From Actinomadura sp. NAK00032 (GTDB lineage Bacteria; Actinomycetota; Actinomycetes; Streptosporangiales; Streptosporangiaceae): DNA of 64,000 nt. Both the position numbers and the translations under genes were made by a program. Below are positions 1 through 12,303 of this stretch, in pieces. The notes under the pieces were generated by a model. That model worked only from the letters and a program-made list of their open reading frames with translations. It was not told where the DNA came from and ran no database searches. Positions within the stretch are counted from its first letter, which is position 1, and the number at the start of each line of letters is the position of its first letter. The stretch is taken from assembly GCF_013364275.1 (NCBI RefSeq), contig NZ_CP054932.1, positions 1 to 64,000 on the forward strand, written 5' to 3'.

Positions 1-2172
1 ATGGACGGTCAGGATCTCGGATCGGTCTGGGCCCGCACCCTCACCGCACTGTCCGAGAGCGATCTGTCTCCGAGCTATCGCGCATGGCTGCCGATGGTCC
101 GCCCACTAGCGCTCGTCGAGGGGACGGCGCTTCTCGCCGCACCGAACGAGTTCGCCAAGGACGCGCTGGAGACGCGCCTCAGAAACCTCATCACGCAGGC
201 GCTTTCCCGTGAGCTGGGCAGGGAGATCCGGGTCGCGGTGACCGTCCAGCCGGAGCCGCCGGGAGGGTCTTCCACAGGGCCCGCGGCGGGGCCGGGTGGC
301 CGTTCTGGGGAACCGCTTTCCGCACCCGTCCCTGGGCCTGGCCCGGGGCTCGGCATGCCCGAGCCACCTTCTTCTTATGGCGAGCCGTACGGTGAACGGC
401 AGCACGACGACTGTGACCGGGATCGTCCTTACAACGACGACCAGTCCTACGGTGACTCGTCCTACGGAGAGCGCTCCGATTATGGGGAGCGCTCCGACCG
501 TCCTTATCCAGAGCAGCCCTACAACGACCAGGGATACCGGCCGCAGTCGGGAGTTACCCACAGCCTCGGTCCGCCCGGAGGTTATCCACAGGCTGCGGAT
601 GACGACCGCGGTACTTATCCACCCGCCTCACGTCCACCGTCCTATGGGGCCGGCCCAGGCGGGCCTGGCCCAGGCGGGCAGGGTCCCAGCGGGCGCGACC
701 CTTATGAAGGGCGCAGTTTCCCCGGCTATGGCGGGCAGGAGGGTTTCGGCGGCGGTGAGTCGTCTGGACGTCCGCCGCGCTCCCATCTGAACGACCGCAC
801 GCTCGGTCCGCTGCGGGGACGGTCAGAACAGCGCCTTCCGGAGCAGCTCCGTCCAGAGCAGCGCCGCCCAGAACAGCAGGGGCACGAGCCTAAGCACGGT
901 GGGGCCGAGGCACCGCTGGGCCATGCGGACGACTTCAACGGCGGCGAATCGTCGTTCACCGGTGGTGAAAAGCAGTACCGGGGCGAGGAGCCCTACCGCG
1001 GTGAGGCCCCTTACCGGGGTGAGAGCGGCTTCCGTGATGAAGAGGCCTCCGACCCCAGGGGCCCCACTCCGCCGCAGGGCGCGGCGGGTGGCGGCGCCGG
1101 GGCCGGCGCCTCAGCTGGTCCGGGGACGTCCGAGCACGCACGCCTGAACCCGAAGTACACGTTCGAGACGTTCGTCATCGGCTCGTCCAACCGGTTCGCC
1201 CACGCGGCGGCGGTAGCGGTCGCCGAGCAGCCGGCCAAGGCGTACAACCCGCTGTTCGTGTACGGCGACTCGGGCCTCGGCAAGACGCACCTCCTGCACG
1301 CGATCGGGCACTACGCGCAGAGCCTTTTCAATGGGGCACGTGTGCGCTACGTGAGCTCCGAGGAGTTCACCAACGACTTCATCAACTCGATCCGCGACGG
1401 CAAGGCCGACGGGTTCCGCCGCCGCTACCGGGATGTGGACATCCTCCTCGTCGACGACATCCAGTTCCTTGAGGGCAAGGAGCAGACGCAGGAGGAGTTC
1501 TTCCACACCTTCAACACCCTCCACAACGCCAGCAAGCAGATCGTGATCTCCAGCGACCGTCCGCCCAAGGAGCTGGTGACGCTGGAGGACCGGCTGCGCA
1601 ACCGGTTCGAGTGGGGCCTGACGACCGACGTCCAGCCGCCCGAGCTGGAGACGCGGATCGCGATCCTGCAGAAGAAGGCCCGCCAGGAGGGCCTCGCCGC
1701 GCCGCCGGACGTGCTGGAGTTCATCGCCTCGCAGATCGCGACGAACATCCGCGAGCTGGAGGGCGCGCTGATCCGGGTGACCGCGTTCGCGAGCCTGAAC
1801 CGCCAGTCGGTGGACATGAAGCTCGCCGAGATCGTGCTGAAGGACCTGATCCCCAACGACTCGGGCCCGGAGATCACCGCGGCGATGATCATGGCGCAGA
1901 CGGTCGAGTACTTCGGCACCACGATCGAGGACCTGTGCGGCCCGTCCCGCTCCCGGATGCTCGTCACCGCCCGGCAGATCGCGATGTACCTGTGCCGGGA
2001 GCTGACCGATCTGTCCCTTCCCAAGATCGGGCAGCAGTTCGGCGGCCGCGACCACACCACGGTCATGCACGCGGAACGCAAGATCCGCTCGCTGATGGCC
2101 GAGCGCCGTGCCATATACAACCAGGTCACCGAGCTGACCGGGCGTATCAAGCACCAGGCCCGCAAGCGCTGA
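1..2172 (+). CDS. dnaA: Chromosomal replication initiator protein DnaA
   Basis: AAA+ ATPase that binds DnaA boxes and opens oriC. Domain I is at residues 1-90. A very long Gly/Pro/Tyr/Glu-rich domain II linker follows (about 95-375) with recurrent YGE, YRGE and PEQ units. The AAA+ domain carries Walker A GDSGLGKT (Lys about 428) and Walker B LLVDD (about 482-486). The C-terminal DNA-binding domain has the signature [15 protein letters not shown]. At 723 aa it is well above the usual 450-650 aa, and the excess is entirely in the linker. ATG is the first base of the window, so promoter and ribosome site are not visible. It is followed by oriC and dnaN in the standard actinobacterial order. Confidence 0.98.
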   Translation: MDGQDLGSVWARTLTALSESDLSPSYRAWLPMVRPLALVEGTALLAAPNEFAKDALETRLRNLITQALSRELGREIRVAVTVQPEPPGGSSTGPAAGPGGRSGEPLSAPVPGPGPGLGMPEPPSSYGEPYGERQHDDCDRDRPYNDDQSYGDSSYGERSDYGERSDRPYPEQPYNDQGYRPQSGVTHSLGPPGGYPQAADDDRGTYPPASRPPSYGAGPGGPGPGGQGPSGRDPYEGRSFPGYGGQEGFGGGESSGRPPRSHLNDRTLGPLRGRSEQRLPEQLRPEQRRPEQQGHEPKHGGAEAPLGHADDFNGGESSFTGGEKQYRGEEPYRGEAPYRGESGFRDEEASDPRGPTPPQGAAGGGAGAGASAGPGTSEHARLNPKYTFETFVIGSSNRFAHAAAVAVAEQPAKAYNPLFVYGDSGLGKTHLLHAIGHYAQSLFNGARVRYVSSEEFTNDFINSIRDGKADGFRRRYRDVDILLVDDIQFLEGKEQTQEEFFHTFNTLHNASKQIVISSDRPPKELVTLEDRLRNRFEWGLTTDVQPPELETRIAILQKKARQEGLAAPPDVLEFIASQIATNIRELEGALIRVTAFASLNRQSVDMKLAEIVLKDLIPNDSGPEITAAMIMAQTVEYFGTTIEDLCGPSRSRMLVTARQIAMYLCRELTDLSLPKIGQQFGGRDHTTVMHAERKIRSLMAERRAIYNQVTELTGRIKHQARKR

Positions 2173-2835
2173 CGCGCGCCTTCGTACACACTGTGGACAG
2201 ACCCTCGCCGGCCCTGTGGACGAGTCGCCTCCCGGCTGTCCACAGCCTGGTGAAGGCAAAGAACCGACAAAATGCGCGCTTCCCCAGAGAACCGAAGCGG
2301 CTACTCACAGGTTGTGGAAAACCCTGGGGATTTTCGTGGATAACCCGGTGGACGACCACTGGAAAAGCTGAGGATGAGGAGTGGACGGATGTGGATTCGC
2401 CGCACGCCCGCGCCACCGCCCTGGGGAAAACCGGTGGACGACCTGGGGACGGCCTGGGGACGAGGCTGTGGGCGGATCCCGCGATCACGCGGTCGCTGTA
2501 CACAGGCCGCCGAAACGGCACTCCTACCCGTGGAGAACTCGTGGAAAACCGGGGGATGACTTGGGGATGACGTGTGGGGATGATTTCGCCGTCCCCAGGC
2601 CGTGCCGCGCCGTCCACCGGCCACACACAGCCCCAGTGGACAGAGAAACGCGGTCTGACCTGCAGAAACTCGGGTTGTCCACACTATCCACCGCCCCTAT
2701 TACTAGTACTGCCCTACTTCTCTATCCAAGGAAAGATCCATCTCAAGTCAGGGCCTGGGGACAACCTGCCCCGAGCGCTCCGGCCCGGCCGAGATCACCG
2801 CACCCTTGTCCGACACCCGCAGGAGGCTGGTCCCG
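2173..2835. other. Origin of replication oriC (dnaA-dnaN intergenic region)
   Basis: This 663-bp gap holds many DnaA-box-like nonamers in both orientations. A perfect TTGTCCACA lies at 2675-2683 and CTGTCCACA at 2236-2244. Inverted boxes are TGTGGACAG at 2192-2200, TGTGGACGA at 2215-2223, TGTGGAAAA at 2313-2321, CGTGGATAA at 2335-2343 and TGTGGATTC at 2390-2398. Weaker copies lie near 2531, 2635 and 2684. A less GC-rich stretch at about 2695-2750 precedes dnaN and could hold the unwinding element and/or the dnaN promoter. Position between dnaA and dnaN and box density make this the chromosomal origin; the exact unwinding site is inferred. Confidence 0.93.
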
Positions 2836-3978
2836 TTGAAGTTCCGCATCGACAGAGATGCCCTCGCCGACGCCGTCGCCTGGACAGCGCGCACCCTGCC
2901 CGTCCGGCCCCCGGTGCCCGTCCTCGCGGGCATGCACCTCGTCGCCGGGGGTGAGGGCAACGACGACCGGCTGACGCTGTCGGCGTTCGACTACGAGGTC
3001 TCCGCCCAGGTGTCCACGGAGATCGATGTGGAGGAGGCGGGGACGGCCCTGGTGTCGGGCCGCCTGCTCGCGGAGATCTCGCGCAGCCTTCCTCCCCACC
3101 CTGTGGAGGTGACGACGGACGGCGCGAAGGTGATGCTCCGCTGCGGCAGCGCGAAGTTCACACTCCTCACCATGCCTGTGGAGGACTACCCCACGCTGCC
3201 GGAGATGCCGCCCGCCGCGGGCTCGGTGGGCAGCGACGAGTTCGCCGCCGCCGTCTCCCAGGTCGCGATCGCCGCCGGCAAGGACGACACGATCCCGATG
3301 CTGACCGGCGTCCGGGTGGAGATCGAGGGCGAGACGGTCACGCTGGCGTCCACCGACCGGTACCGGCTGGCCGTCCGCGAGCTGCACTGGAAGCCGGAGC
3401 GCCCCGACTTCTCCGCCGTCGCGCTCGTCCCGGCGCGGACGCTCGCCGACACCGCCAAGTCGCTGACCGCCGGCGCCGAGGTGTCGATCGCGCTCGGCGG
3501 GACGGGCGGCACCGGCGAGGGCATGATCGGTTTCGCGGGCGGCGGCCGCCGGACCACGTCCCGCCTGCTGGACGGCGACTTCGTCAAGTACCGGTCGCTG
3601 CTGCCGAGCGAGTACGCGGGGCTCGCCGAGATCCAGACCGCGTCGTTCATCGAGGCCGTCAAGCGCGTCTCCCTGGTGGCCGAGCGCAACACGCCCGTCC
3701 GGCTCTCCTTCAGCCAGGGCGAGGTCGTCCTGGAGGCGGGGACGGGGGACGAGGCGCAGGCCGTGGAGGCCCTTGAGGCGTCTCTGGAGGGCGAGGACAT
3801 CGACATCGCCTTCAACCCCGCGTTCCTGCTGGACGGGCTCTCAGCGATCGGCTCGGACGTGGCGCGGCTGTCGTTCACGACGCCGACCAAGCCGGCCGTC
3901 CTCACCGGGAAGCCCCCGCAGGACGGGGAGAACCCGAACTACCGTTACCTGATCATGCCGGTCCGGCTGTCCGGATAA
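2836..3978 (+). CDS. dnaN: DNA polymerase III sliding clamp, beta subunit
   Basis: Ring-shaped processivity clamp that tethers DNA polymerase III and other replication and repair proteins to DNA. The protein is about 380 aa and starts KFRIDRDALADAVAWTAR, which lines up with the N-termini of other actinobacterial DnaN proteins. I chose the TTG at 2836 because AGGAGG at 2821-2826 sits 9 nt upstream. An in-frame TTG at 2806 would add ten residues but has no ribosome site. The C-terminus YRYLIMPVRLSG is the typical clamp ending. A strong hairpin follows the stop codon. Confidence 0.97.
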   Translation: MKFRIDRDALADAVAWTARTLPVRPPVPVLAGMHLVAGGEGNDDRLTLSAFDYEVSAQVSTEIDVEEAGTALVSGRLLAEISRSLPPHPVEVTTDGAKVMLRCGSAKFTLLTMPVEDYPTLPEMPPAAGSVGSDEFAAAVSQVAIAAGKDDTIPMLTGVRVEIEGETVTLASTDRYRLAVRELHWKPERPDFSAVALVPARTLADTAKSLTAGAEVSIALGGTGGTGEGMIGFAGGGRRTTSRLLDGDFVKYRSLLPSEYAGLAEIQTASFIEAVKRVSLVAERNTPVRLSFSQGEVVLEAGTGDEAQAVEALEASLEGEDIDIAFNPAFLLDGLSAIGSDVARLSFTTPTKPAVLTGKPPQDGENPNYRYLIMPVRLSG

Positions 3979-3983
3979 GGACT

Positions 3984-4009
3984 GTGCCCTGGGGCATGCC
4001 CCGGGGCAC
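3984..4009 (+). terminator. Hairpin downstream of dnaN, probable terminator
   Basis: Two 12-base arms, GTGCCCTGGGGC and GCCCCGGGGCAC, are complementary except for one G-U wobble and are separated by AT. The structure begins 5 nt after the dnaN stop. There is no T tract, so it could be a high-GC terminator or an mRNA-stabilising hairpin. Confidence 0.55.
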
Positions 4010-4095
4010 GCCGGGGACGACGACTCGCGGGAAGCCGCCCAGGCGGTCGCGCACGCGCGCTTTGGCGCACGCGTGCGCGCGGTAATGAACAGGCA

Positions 4096-4119
4096 GTTAC
4101 GCACAGGGTTACGCACAGG
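4096..4119 (+). repeat. 12-bp perfect tandem duplication upstream of gnd
   Basis: GTTACGCACAGG occurs twice back to back (4096-4107 and 4108-4119). The second copy runs into the gnd Shine-Dalgarno sequence AGGAG (4117-4121). It may be a short regulatory duplication or neutral slippage. Confidence 0.6.
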
Positions 4120-4131
4120 AGAGTGAGCTTC

Positions 4132-5052
4132 ATGGAGCTTGGGATCATCGGCCTGGGCAAGATGGGCGGCAACATGGCCGAGCGGCTGCGCCGCGGCGGC
4201 CACACGGTCATCGGTTATGACCGTGACCCGCAGGTGAGCGACGTCGGCTCGCTGCAGGAGCTGGTCGACCGGCTGTCCCCGCCGCGCGCGGTGTGGGTGA
4301 TGGTGCCCGCCGGGAAGCCCACCGAGGAGACCATCCACAGCCTGGGGGAAGTCCTGCAGCCCGGTGACCTCGTTGTCGACGGCGGTAATTCACACTATGT
4401 GGACGACCAGAAGCACGGTGAGGAACTCGCCGCCAAGGGCATCGGCTTCGTCGACTGCGGAGTGAGCGGCGGCGTGTGGGGCCTGGAGAACGGCTACGCG
4501 CTCATGGTCGGCGGCGACGAGGACAACGTGAAGCGGCTGATGCCCGTCTTCGAGACCCTGAAGCCGGAGGGGGAGTACGGCTTCGTCCACTCCGGTGAGA
4601 TCGGTGCGGGCCACTACGTGAAGATGGTCCACAACGGCGTCGAGTACGCGATGATGCAGGCGTTCGGCGAGGGCTACGAGCTGATCGAGGCGAGCCCCAT
4701 CGTCACCCGGGTGCCGGAGACGTTCCTCAGCTGGCAGGAGGGCACGGTCATCCGCTCCTGGCTGCTGGACCTGCTGAACCGCGCGCTCGCCGAGGACCCC
4801 GAGCTGGACGACCTGCGCGGCTACGCCAACGACTCGGGCGAGGGCCGCTGGACGGTGCAGGCCGCGGTCGAGCACGCCGTGCCGCTGCCCGCCATCAGCG
4901 CCTCGCTGTTCGCCCGGTTCGCCTCCCGCCAGGACGACTCCCCCGCGATGCGCGTCGTCGCCGCCCTCCGCAACCAGTTCGGCGGCCACGCCGTGGAGAC
5001 CGCGAAGGGCGCCGACTCCCCCGGCGCCGACGTCGCCCCGCCGAAGGTGTGA
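4132..5052 (+). CDS. gnd: 6-phosphogluconate dehydrogenase, decarboxylating (short type)
   Basis: Oxidises 6-phosphogluconate to ribulose 5-phosphate and CO2 in the pentose phosphate pathway. The N-terminus has the Rossmann motif GLGKMGGN. It is followed by DGGNSHY, the catalytic-loop sequence CGVSGGVWG and the substrate-binding helix HYVKMVHNGVEY. At 306 aa it belongs to the short, often NAD-dependent class rather than the 470-aa class. The ATG at 4132 is preferred because AGGAG lies 10 nt upstream; the in-frame GTG at 4123 touches that site. Location between dnaN and recF is typical of actinobacteria. Confidence 0.95.
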   Translation: MELGIIGLGKMGGNMAERLRRGGHTVIGYDRDPQVSDVGSLQELVDRLSPPRAVWVMVPAGKPTEETIHSLGEVLQPGDLVVDGGNSHYVDDQKHGEELAAKGIGFVDCGVSGGVWGLENGYALMVGGDEDNVKRLMPVFETLKPEGEYGFVHSGEIGAGHYVKMVHNGVEYAMMQAFGEGYELIEASPIVTRVPETFLSWQEGTVIRSWLLDLLNRALAEDPELDDLRGYANDSGEGRWTVQAAVEHAVPLPAISASLFARFASRQDDSPAMRVVAALRNQFGGHAVETAKGADSPGADVAPPKV

Positions 5053-5069
5053 CGGCCCCGCCCGCGAAG

Positions 5070-5086
5070 TTATCCACAGGATGTGG
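5070..5086. promoter_or_regulatory. Paired DnaA-box palindrome between gnd and recF
   Basis: TTATCCACAGGATGTGG combines a perfect TTATCCACA with an inverted TGTGG half. It starts 18 nt after the gnd stop. It belongs to a family of similar doublets in this window (see findings). DnaA binding is inferred. Confidence 0.5.
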
Positions 5087-5244
5087 TTTCCGGGACGGCG
5101 CCCCCGCTGTGCCCGGAGGATGACGGGTGATGTCACGGAGCCCCGCCGCCGGCGGGGCCTGTGCGGGGACTCGCGGGCGGGGGTGCGGCGGACATGGGTG
5201 CGGGGGACATGGGCAGGGTGCTGAAGGCTCTACTCTCGTGTCTC

Positions 5245-6369
5245 GTGCACGTCGCCCACCTTTCGCTGCAGGACTTCCGCTCGTACCCGACCGCCGAGGT
5301 CGCGCTCGAGCCGGGAGTCACGGCGTTCGTGGGCCCGAATGGGCAGGGCAAGACGAACCTGGTCGAGGCCATCGGGTACGTCGCCGCGCACACCAGCCAC
5401 CGGGCCGCGACGGACGCTCCGCTCGTCCGGCACGGGGCGCCGCGCGCGATCGTCCGGGCCGGGGTGGTGAAGGACGACCGCAAGGCGCTGATCGAGCTTG
5501 AGATCAACCCGGGCAAGGCGAACCGGGCGCGGCTGAACCGGTCCCCCGTCCCCAGGCCGCGCGAGATCCTGGGGATGCTGCGGACGGTGCTGTTCGCGCC
5601 CGAAGACCTCTCGCTCGTCAAGGGCGACCCGGGGGAGCGGCGCCGGTTCATGGACGAACTGCTCACCGCGCGGGCCCCGCGCTTCGCCGGGGTGAGGTCC
5701 GACTATGACCGCGTCCTCAAGCAGCGCAACGCCCTGCTGAAATCGGCGGCCGCGCATCGGCGCTCCCCCGGCCCCGAGGTGCTCGCGACCCTCGACGTCT
5801 GGGATTCGCACCTCGCCCGCACCGGTGCCGAGCTGCTGGCCGCCCGGCTGCACCTTGTGGACGCCTTGCGCCCGCTCGTGGCGCGCGCCTACGCGGCCCT
5901 TGCCCCGCACAGCGGCGCGGCCGATCTCATCTACAAGAGCTCGCTGGGCGATGTGGAGTTGTCCACAGACCGTGGACAACTCGCCGAGCAGCTCATGAAG
6001 GCGGTGGCCGAGTCGCGCAAGCAGGAGCTGGAGCGGGGCGTGAGCCTCGTCGGCCCGCACCGGGACGAACTCGTCCTGCGCCTGGGTGAGCTGCCGGCGC
6101 GCGGCTACGCCAGCCACGGCGAGTCGTGGTCGTTCGCCTTGGGCCTGCGGCTCGCCGCCTTCGACCTGCTGCGCGAGGACGGCGACGACCCCGTCCTCAT
6201 CCTGGACGATGTCTTCGCCGAACTGGACTCGGGCCGCCGCAGCCGCCTCGCGGAGATGGTCGCCCCGGCCGAGCAGGTCCTGATCACGGCCGCTGTCCCC
6301 GCGGACGTCCCGGCCGAACTGACAGGGGGCTCGTATACCGTCTCCGACGGCCAGGTCGTCCGGGACTGA
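5245..6369 (+). CDS. recF: DNA replication and repair protein RecF
   Basis: SMC-like ATPase that loads RecA at gapped DNA during recombinational repair. Walker A GPNGQGKT ends at Lys36, and the C-terminus has Walker [15 protein letters not shown], both diagnostic of RecF. The N-terminus [15 protein letters not shown] matches the family and places the start at GTG 5245 (375 aa). The frame is open back to a GTG at 5161. No clear ribosome site precedes 5245, but a -10-like TACTCT lies at 5231-5236, so the message may be leaderless. An 11-bp inverted repeat containing two DnaA-like boxes lies inside the coding region at 5956-5982. Confidence 0.94.
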   Translation: MHVAHLSLQDFRSYPTAEVALEPGVTAFVGPNGQGKTNLVEAIGYVAAHTSHRAATDAPLVRHGAPRAIVRAGVVKDDRKALIELEINPGKANRARLNRSPVPRPREILGMLRTVLFAPEDLSLVKGDPGERRRFMDELLTARAPRFAGVRSDYDRVLKQRNALLKSAAAHRRSPGPEVLATLDVWDSHLARTGAELLAARLHLVDALRPLVARAYAALAPHSGAADLIYKSSLGDVELSTDRGQLAEQLMKAVAESRKQELERGVSLVGPHRDELVLRLGELPARGYASHGESWSFALGLRLAAFDLLREDGDDPVLILDDVFAELDSGRRSRLAEMVAPAEQVLITAAVPADVPAELTGGSYTVSDGQVVRD

Positions 6370-6580
6370 CGATGCCGCGCCCTCCGAACAGACCACGCCG
6401 CCAGCGGCCACCCCGCACCGGTCTGCACGGACAGACCCTTGGTCGGGCGACACCAAGCGGCGAGGCCACGCAGGGCGATCGGCAGTACGCGAAGGCGGTT
6501 GACGGCCCGAAGGGGGATGCGTCCTGCCGGATGCGTCCTGCGGGGGGCGCCCTTGGAACGAGGTGGGAAGGGGCGAGCGC

Positions 6581-7117
6581 GTGAGTGATGATCCACAGGA
6601 TGTGGACAAGTCCCCCGAGGGCGGGGCCGCGGACGAGGCCGCCCCGGCCAAGTCGGGGATCGAGCTGGCGCGGGAGGCCCTCGCCCAGGCGAAGGCGGAC
6701 GCGCTGAAGCGCGGCACGCTCCCCGGCCACCAGAACGGCAAGCGCAAAGGCGGCGGACGCGTCATCCGCGCCAGAGACCCCGGGCGCGGAGGCGACCCCA
6801 AGCTGTTCGGCGCCGCCATCCGCGATCTGATGGCGTCCCGCGGCTGGGAGCAGCGCGCGGCCGTCGGCGGCGTGTTCGGCAACTGGGCGGGCATCGTCGG
6901 CGCCGAACTCGCCGAGCACACCCGCCCCGAGCACTTCGAGGACGGCGTGCTGACCGTCGCCGCCGACTCGACGACGTGGGCGACCCAGCTGCGCCTGCTC
7001 TCCTCGACGCTCGTCCGGCGGCTGAACGAGGAACTGGGGCACGGCACCGTCCGCCGGGTGAAGGTCGTCGGCCCGTCCTCGGGCCCGCGCCGCACAGGCG
7101 CCTGGCGGGTCCGCTGA
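6581..7117 (+). CDS. DUF721 family protein (DciA-like)
   Basis: About 178 aa. The N-terminal third is charged and low-complexity (KSPEGGAADEAAPAKSG onward). The C-terminal DUF721 fold includes WEQRAAVGGVFGNWAGIVG and a region around TTWATQLRLLSSTLVRRLN. Family members related to DciA help deliver the replicative helicase DnaB. The gene between recF and gyrB is conserved in actinobacteria (Rv0004 position in Mycobacterium tuberculosis). GTG 6581 is chosen over GTG 6563 because AAGGGG precedes it. A DnaA-box doublet overlaps the first codons at 6591-6606. Confidence 0.88.
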   Translation: MSDDPQDVDKSPEGGAADEAAPAKSGIELAREALAQAKADALKRGTLPGHQNGKRKGGGRVIRARDPGRGGDPKLFGAAIRDLMASRGWEQRAAVGGVFGNWAGIVGAELAEHTRPEHFEDGVLTVAADSTTWATQLRLLSSTLVRRLNEELGHGTVRRVKVVGPSSGPRRTGAWRVR

Positions 7118-7127
7118 CGCCCGCCCA

Positions 7128-7200
7128 CTCTCGTTTGAGGCGCTCTCGTTTGAGGCGCTCTCGTTTGAGGCGCTCTCGTCTGGAGCGCTCTCCTCTGAAG
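7128..7200 (+). repeat. 15-bp tandem repeat array upstream of gyrB
   Basis: About five head-to-tail copies of CGCTCTCGTTTGAGG. Copies at 7141-7155 and 7156-7170 are perfect, the copy ending at 7140 is nearly complete, and those at 7171-7185 and 7186-7200 diverge (TCTGGAG, CCTCTGAAG). A last degenerate start is at 7201. The array begins 11 nt after the DUF721 stop. The 7118-7678 interval holds no gene that I can support; it contains this array and a possible gyrB promoter. Confidence 0.85.
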
Positions 7201-7519
7201 CGCTATCGGAGGGAGTGGGCTCGGAGGGAGGGGCGGCGCGGGGCGGGGCTTGCGTGGGGGTGCCGGTGGTTACGGTTCGGTGACTTGCGGTTACGGCGGC
7301 GGGTCTTTGTGGAGGCCCGGGGGCGTTGGGGAGGTGGCTGCGGAGTGTCGGTGGCGGGTGGGAACATCTGTTCGGGATGCGAGGCGTCCAGTTCAGCGGC
7401 CAGCGCCACGTAGACCAGAGAACCCCCCGGGGCCTATGGGGGGATGTAGCTCCAGGGCCGAGCGACCGCCACACGCGCACACAGCGCTCGTGAGTGCCAC
7501 TTTTTACCGCGCCAGCCGG

Positions 7520-7525
7520 TAGAAT
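7520..7525 (+). promoter_or_regulatory. Putative -10 element of the gyrB promoter
   Basis: TAGAAT matches the actinobacterial -10 consensus (TANNNT) within the long gyrB leader, about 154 nt before the start codon. No convincing -35 hexamer is visible. Confidence 0.4.
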
Positions 7526-7573
7526 GTATTCGGTTCAGGATGCTGCGCCGCCATGGGCCGCCCGGGGCTCTGA

Positions 7574-9616
<2,043 letters not shown>

Positions 9617-9747
9617 GGTACCCGCCCGCGCCGGGCCCCGCGTCCGGCCGCCCCTGACCGCGGCTCTTGCGGCTCCCGCGACTCCCACCGGCCCGGATCC
9701 CGCAGGCGGACGTACTTCCTTCCCATCGAGCAGAAGAGGTCTTCAGA

Positions 9748-12261
9748 GTGACGGACGTGACCACAGAGAGCGGCTACCCCGGCGAACGGATCGAGCCGGT
9801 CGACATCCAGGTCGAGATGCAGAAGAGCTACCTCGACTACGCGATGTCGGTCATCGTCGCGCGCGCGCTGCCCGAGGTACGGGACGGCCTCAAGCCCGTC
9901 CACCGCCGCGTCCTGTACGCGATGTACGACGGCGGCTACCGGCCCGACCGCGGCTACTTCAAGTGCGCCCGCGTCGTCGGCGACGTCATGGGGAACTACC
10001 ACCCGCACGGCGACTCCGCCATCTACGACGCGCTCGTCCGGCTGGCGCAGCCCTGGTCGATGCGGTACCCGCTGGTCGACGGCAACGGCAACTTCGGCTC
10101 GCGCGGCAACGACCCCGCCGCGGCCATGCGGTACACCGAGTGCCGCATGGCGCCCCTGGCGATGGAGCTGCTGCGCGACATCGACAAGGAGACCGTCGAC
10201 TTCTCCCCCAACTACGACGGCCGCTCGCAGGAGCCGGACGTCCTGCCGTCCCGGTACCCGAACCTGCTGGTCAACGGGTCCGCCGGCATCGCGGTGGGGA
10301 TGGCGACCAACATCCCGCCGCACAACCTGCGCGAGGTCGCCGACGGCGTCCGCTGGTACCTGGAGAACTACGGCGCGTCCGACGACGAGCTGCTCGAGGC
10401 GCTGATCGAGCGGGTCAAGGGCCCCGACTTCCCCACCGCCGGCCTCATCGTCGGCCGCAAGGGCATCGAGGAGGCGTACCGCACCGGCCGCGGCTCCATC
10501 ACGATGCGGGCCGTCGTCGAGGTCGAGGAGATCCAGGGCCGCAACTGCCTCGTCGTCACCGAGCTCCCCTACCAGGTCAACCCGGACAACCTCGCGCTGA
10601 AGATCGCCGACCTGGTGAAGGACGGCAAGCTGGACGGCATCGCCGACGTCCGCGACGAGACGTCCGGCCGCACCGGGCAGCGGCTCGTCATCGTCCTCAA
10701 GCGGGACGCCGTCGCCAAGGTCGTCCTGAACAACCTCTACAAGCACACCCAGCTGCAGGAGACGTTCGGCGCGAACATGCTCGCGCTGGTGGACGGCGTG
10801 CCGCGCACCCTGCGCATCGACCAGTTCGTCCGGCACTGGGTCGCGCACCAGATCGACGTCATCGTCCGCCGCACCCGGTTCCTGCTCCGCAAGGCCGAGG
10901 AGCGCGCCCACATCCTGCGCGCCCTGCTGAAGGCCCTCGACCGGATCGACGAGGTCATCGCCCTCATCCGCCGCTCGCCGTCGGCCTCGGAGGCGCAGCA
11001 GGGCCTGATGAACCTGCTGGAGATCGACGAGATCCAGGCGCAGGCCATCCTCGACATGCAGCTGCGCAAGCTGGCCGCCCTGGAGCGCCAGCAGATCACC
11101 GACGAGTACGACAAGCTCATGGCGGAGATCGCCGACTACAACGACATCCTGGCCTCGCCCGAGCGGCAGCGGCAGATCGTCGGCGACGAGCTCGCCCCGA
11201 TCGTGGAGAAGTTCGGCGACGAGCGGCGCACCGAGATCATCCCGTTCGACGGGGACGTGTCCTACGAGGACCTCATCGCCGAAGAGGACGTCGTCGTCAC
11301 GATCACCCGCGGCGGCTACGCCAAGCGCACCCGCACCGACCAGTACCGCGCGCAGCGGCGCGGCGGCAAGGGCGTCCGCGGCGCGCAGCTGAAGCAGGAC
11401 GACATCGTCGACCAGTTCTTCGTCACCTCGACGCACAACTGGATCCTGTTCTTCACGAACAAGGGCCGCGTCTACCGCGCCAAGGCCTACGAACTGCCCG
11501 ACTCGGGCCGCGACTCGCGCGGCCAGCACGTCGCGAACCTGCTGGCCTTCCAGCCGGACGAGCACATCGCCCAGGTCATGGACCTGCGCGACTACGACGT
11601 CGCCCCGTACCTGGTGATCGGCACGAAGAAGGGCCGCGTCAAGAAGACCGCCCTGCGCGACTTCGACTCGCCCCGCACCGGCGGCATCATCGCCATCAAC
11701 CTCGTCGAGGACGACGAGGTGATCGCCGCGCGGCTGGTGTCCTCCGACGACAACCTGCTGATGGTCTCGACCGGCGCGCAGGCGATCCGGTTCCGCGCCG
11801 ACGACGAGTCGCTCCGCCCGATGGGACGCGCCACCTCCGGCGTCATCGGCATGCGGTTCGAGGAGGACCAGGAGGTCCTCAACATGCTCGTCGTCAAGAA
11901 CGGCTCCGACGACGTCCTGGTCGCCACCGAGGGCGGCTACGCCAAGCGGACTCCGGTCGACCAATACCCGCTTCAGGGACGTGGGGGTAAGGGCGTCCTC
12001 ACCGCTAAGATCGTGGAAGCGCGGGGCATGTTGGTAGGGGCGCTTATGGTCGGCCCCGACGACGAGGTGTTCGCGATGACGTCCAACGGCGGCGTGATCC
12101 GTACCACCGCCGCCGAGATCAAGCAGTCCGGCAGGCAGACCATGGGCGTCCGCCTGATGAACCTCGCGGACGGCAACAGCGTCGTGGCGATCGCGAGGAA
12201 CGTGGAGTCCATCGTGGACACCGAGGACGCCGACGACGCCGAAGGGGGCGACGGTGAGTGA
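9748..12261 (+). CDS. gyrA: DNA gyrase subunit A
   Basis: DNA breakage-reunion subunit of gyrase. Catalytic Tyr129 lies in AAAMRYTE. In the quinolone-resistance region [10 protein letters not shown], positions equivalent to E. coli Ser83 and Asp87 are Ser90 and Asp94, the susceptible-type residues. The C-terminal wrapping domain contains the GyrA box QRRGGKG (about residue 536) and a further QGRGGKG. Start GTG 9748 has AGAAGAGG about 8 nt upstream (837 aa). The gene follows gyrB by 131 nt and ends with an acidic tail [12 protein letters not shown]. Confidence 0.98.
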   Translation: MTDVTTESGYPGERIEPVDIQVEMQKSYLDYAMSVIVARALPEVRDGLKPVHRRVLYAMYDGGYRPDRGYFKCARVVGDVMGNYHPHGDSAIYDALVRLAQPWSMRYPLVDGNGNFGSRGNDPAAAMRYTECRMAPLAMELLRDIDKETVDFSPNYDGRSQEPDVLPSRYPNLLVNGSAGIAVGMATNIPPHNLREVADGVRWYLENYGASDDELLEALIERVKGPDFPTAGLIVGRKGIEEAYRTGRGSITMRAVVEVEEIQGRNCLVVTELPYQVNPDNLALKIADLVKDGKLDGIADVRDETSGRTGQRLVIVLKRDAVAKVVLNNLYKHTQLQETFGANMLALVDGVPRTLRIDQFVRHWVAHQIDVIVRRTRFLLRKAEERAHILRALLKALDRIDEVIALIRRSPSASEAQQGLMNLLEIDEIQAQAILDMQLRKLAALERQQITDEYDKLMAEIADYNDILASPERQRQIVGDELAPIVEKFGDERRTEIIPFDGDVSYEDLIAEEDVVVTITRGGYAKRTRTDQYRAQRRGGKGVRGAQLKQDDIVDQFFVTSTHNWILFFTNKGRVYRAKAYELPDSGRDSRGQHVANLLAFQPDEHIAQVMDLRDYDVAPYLVIGTKKGRVKKTALRDFDSPRTGGIIAINLVEDDEVIAARLVSSDDNLLMVSTGAQAIRFRADDESLRPMGRATSGVIGMRFEEDQEVLNMLVVKNGSDDVLVATEGGYAKRTPVDQYPLQGRGGKGVLTAKIVEARGMLVGALMVGPDDEVFAMTSNGGVIRTTAAEIKQSGRQTMGVRLMNLADGNSVVAIARNVESIVDTEDADDAEGGDGE

Positions 12262-12303
12262 CGTATCCTGCATCGTCACCGAGCCGCTAGGCCAGGAGGA
12301 CAC

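Noticed and set aside
7128-7200. Possible CRISPR-like array
   Set aside because: Repeats are contiguous 15-mers with no spacers and no cas genes nearby. No CRISPR array was found in the window.
6284-7480. Minus-strand open frame whose translation shows a SASNE repeat
   Set aside because: The repeat is the reverse reading of the 15-bp tandem DNA array; the frame runs antisense through the DUF721 gene and has no other support.
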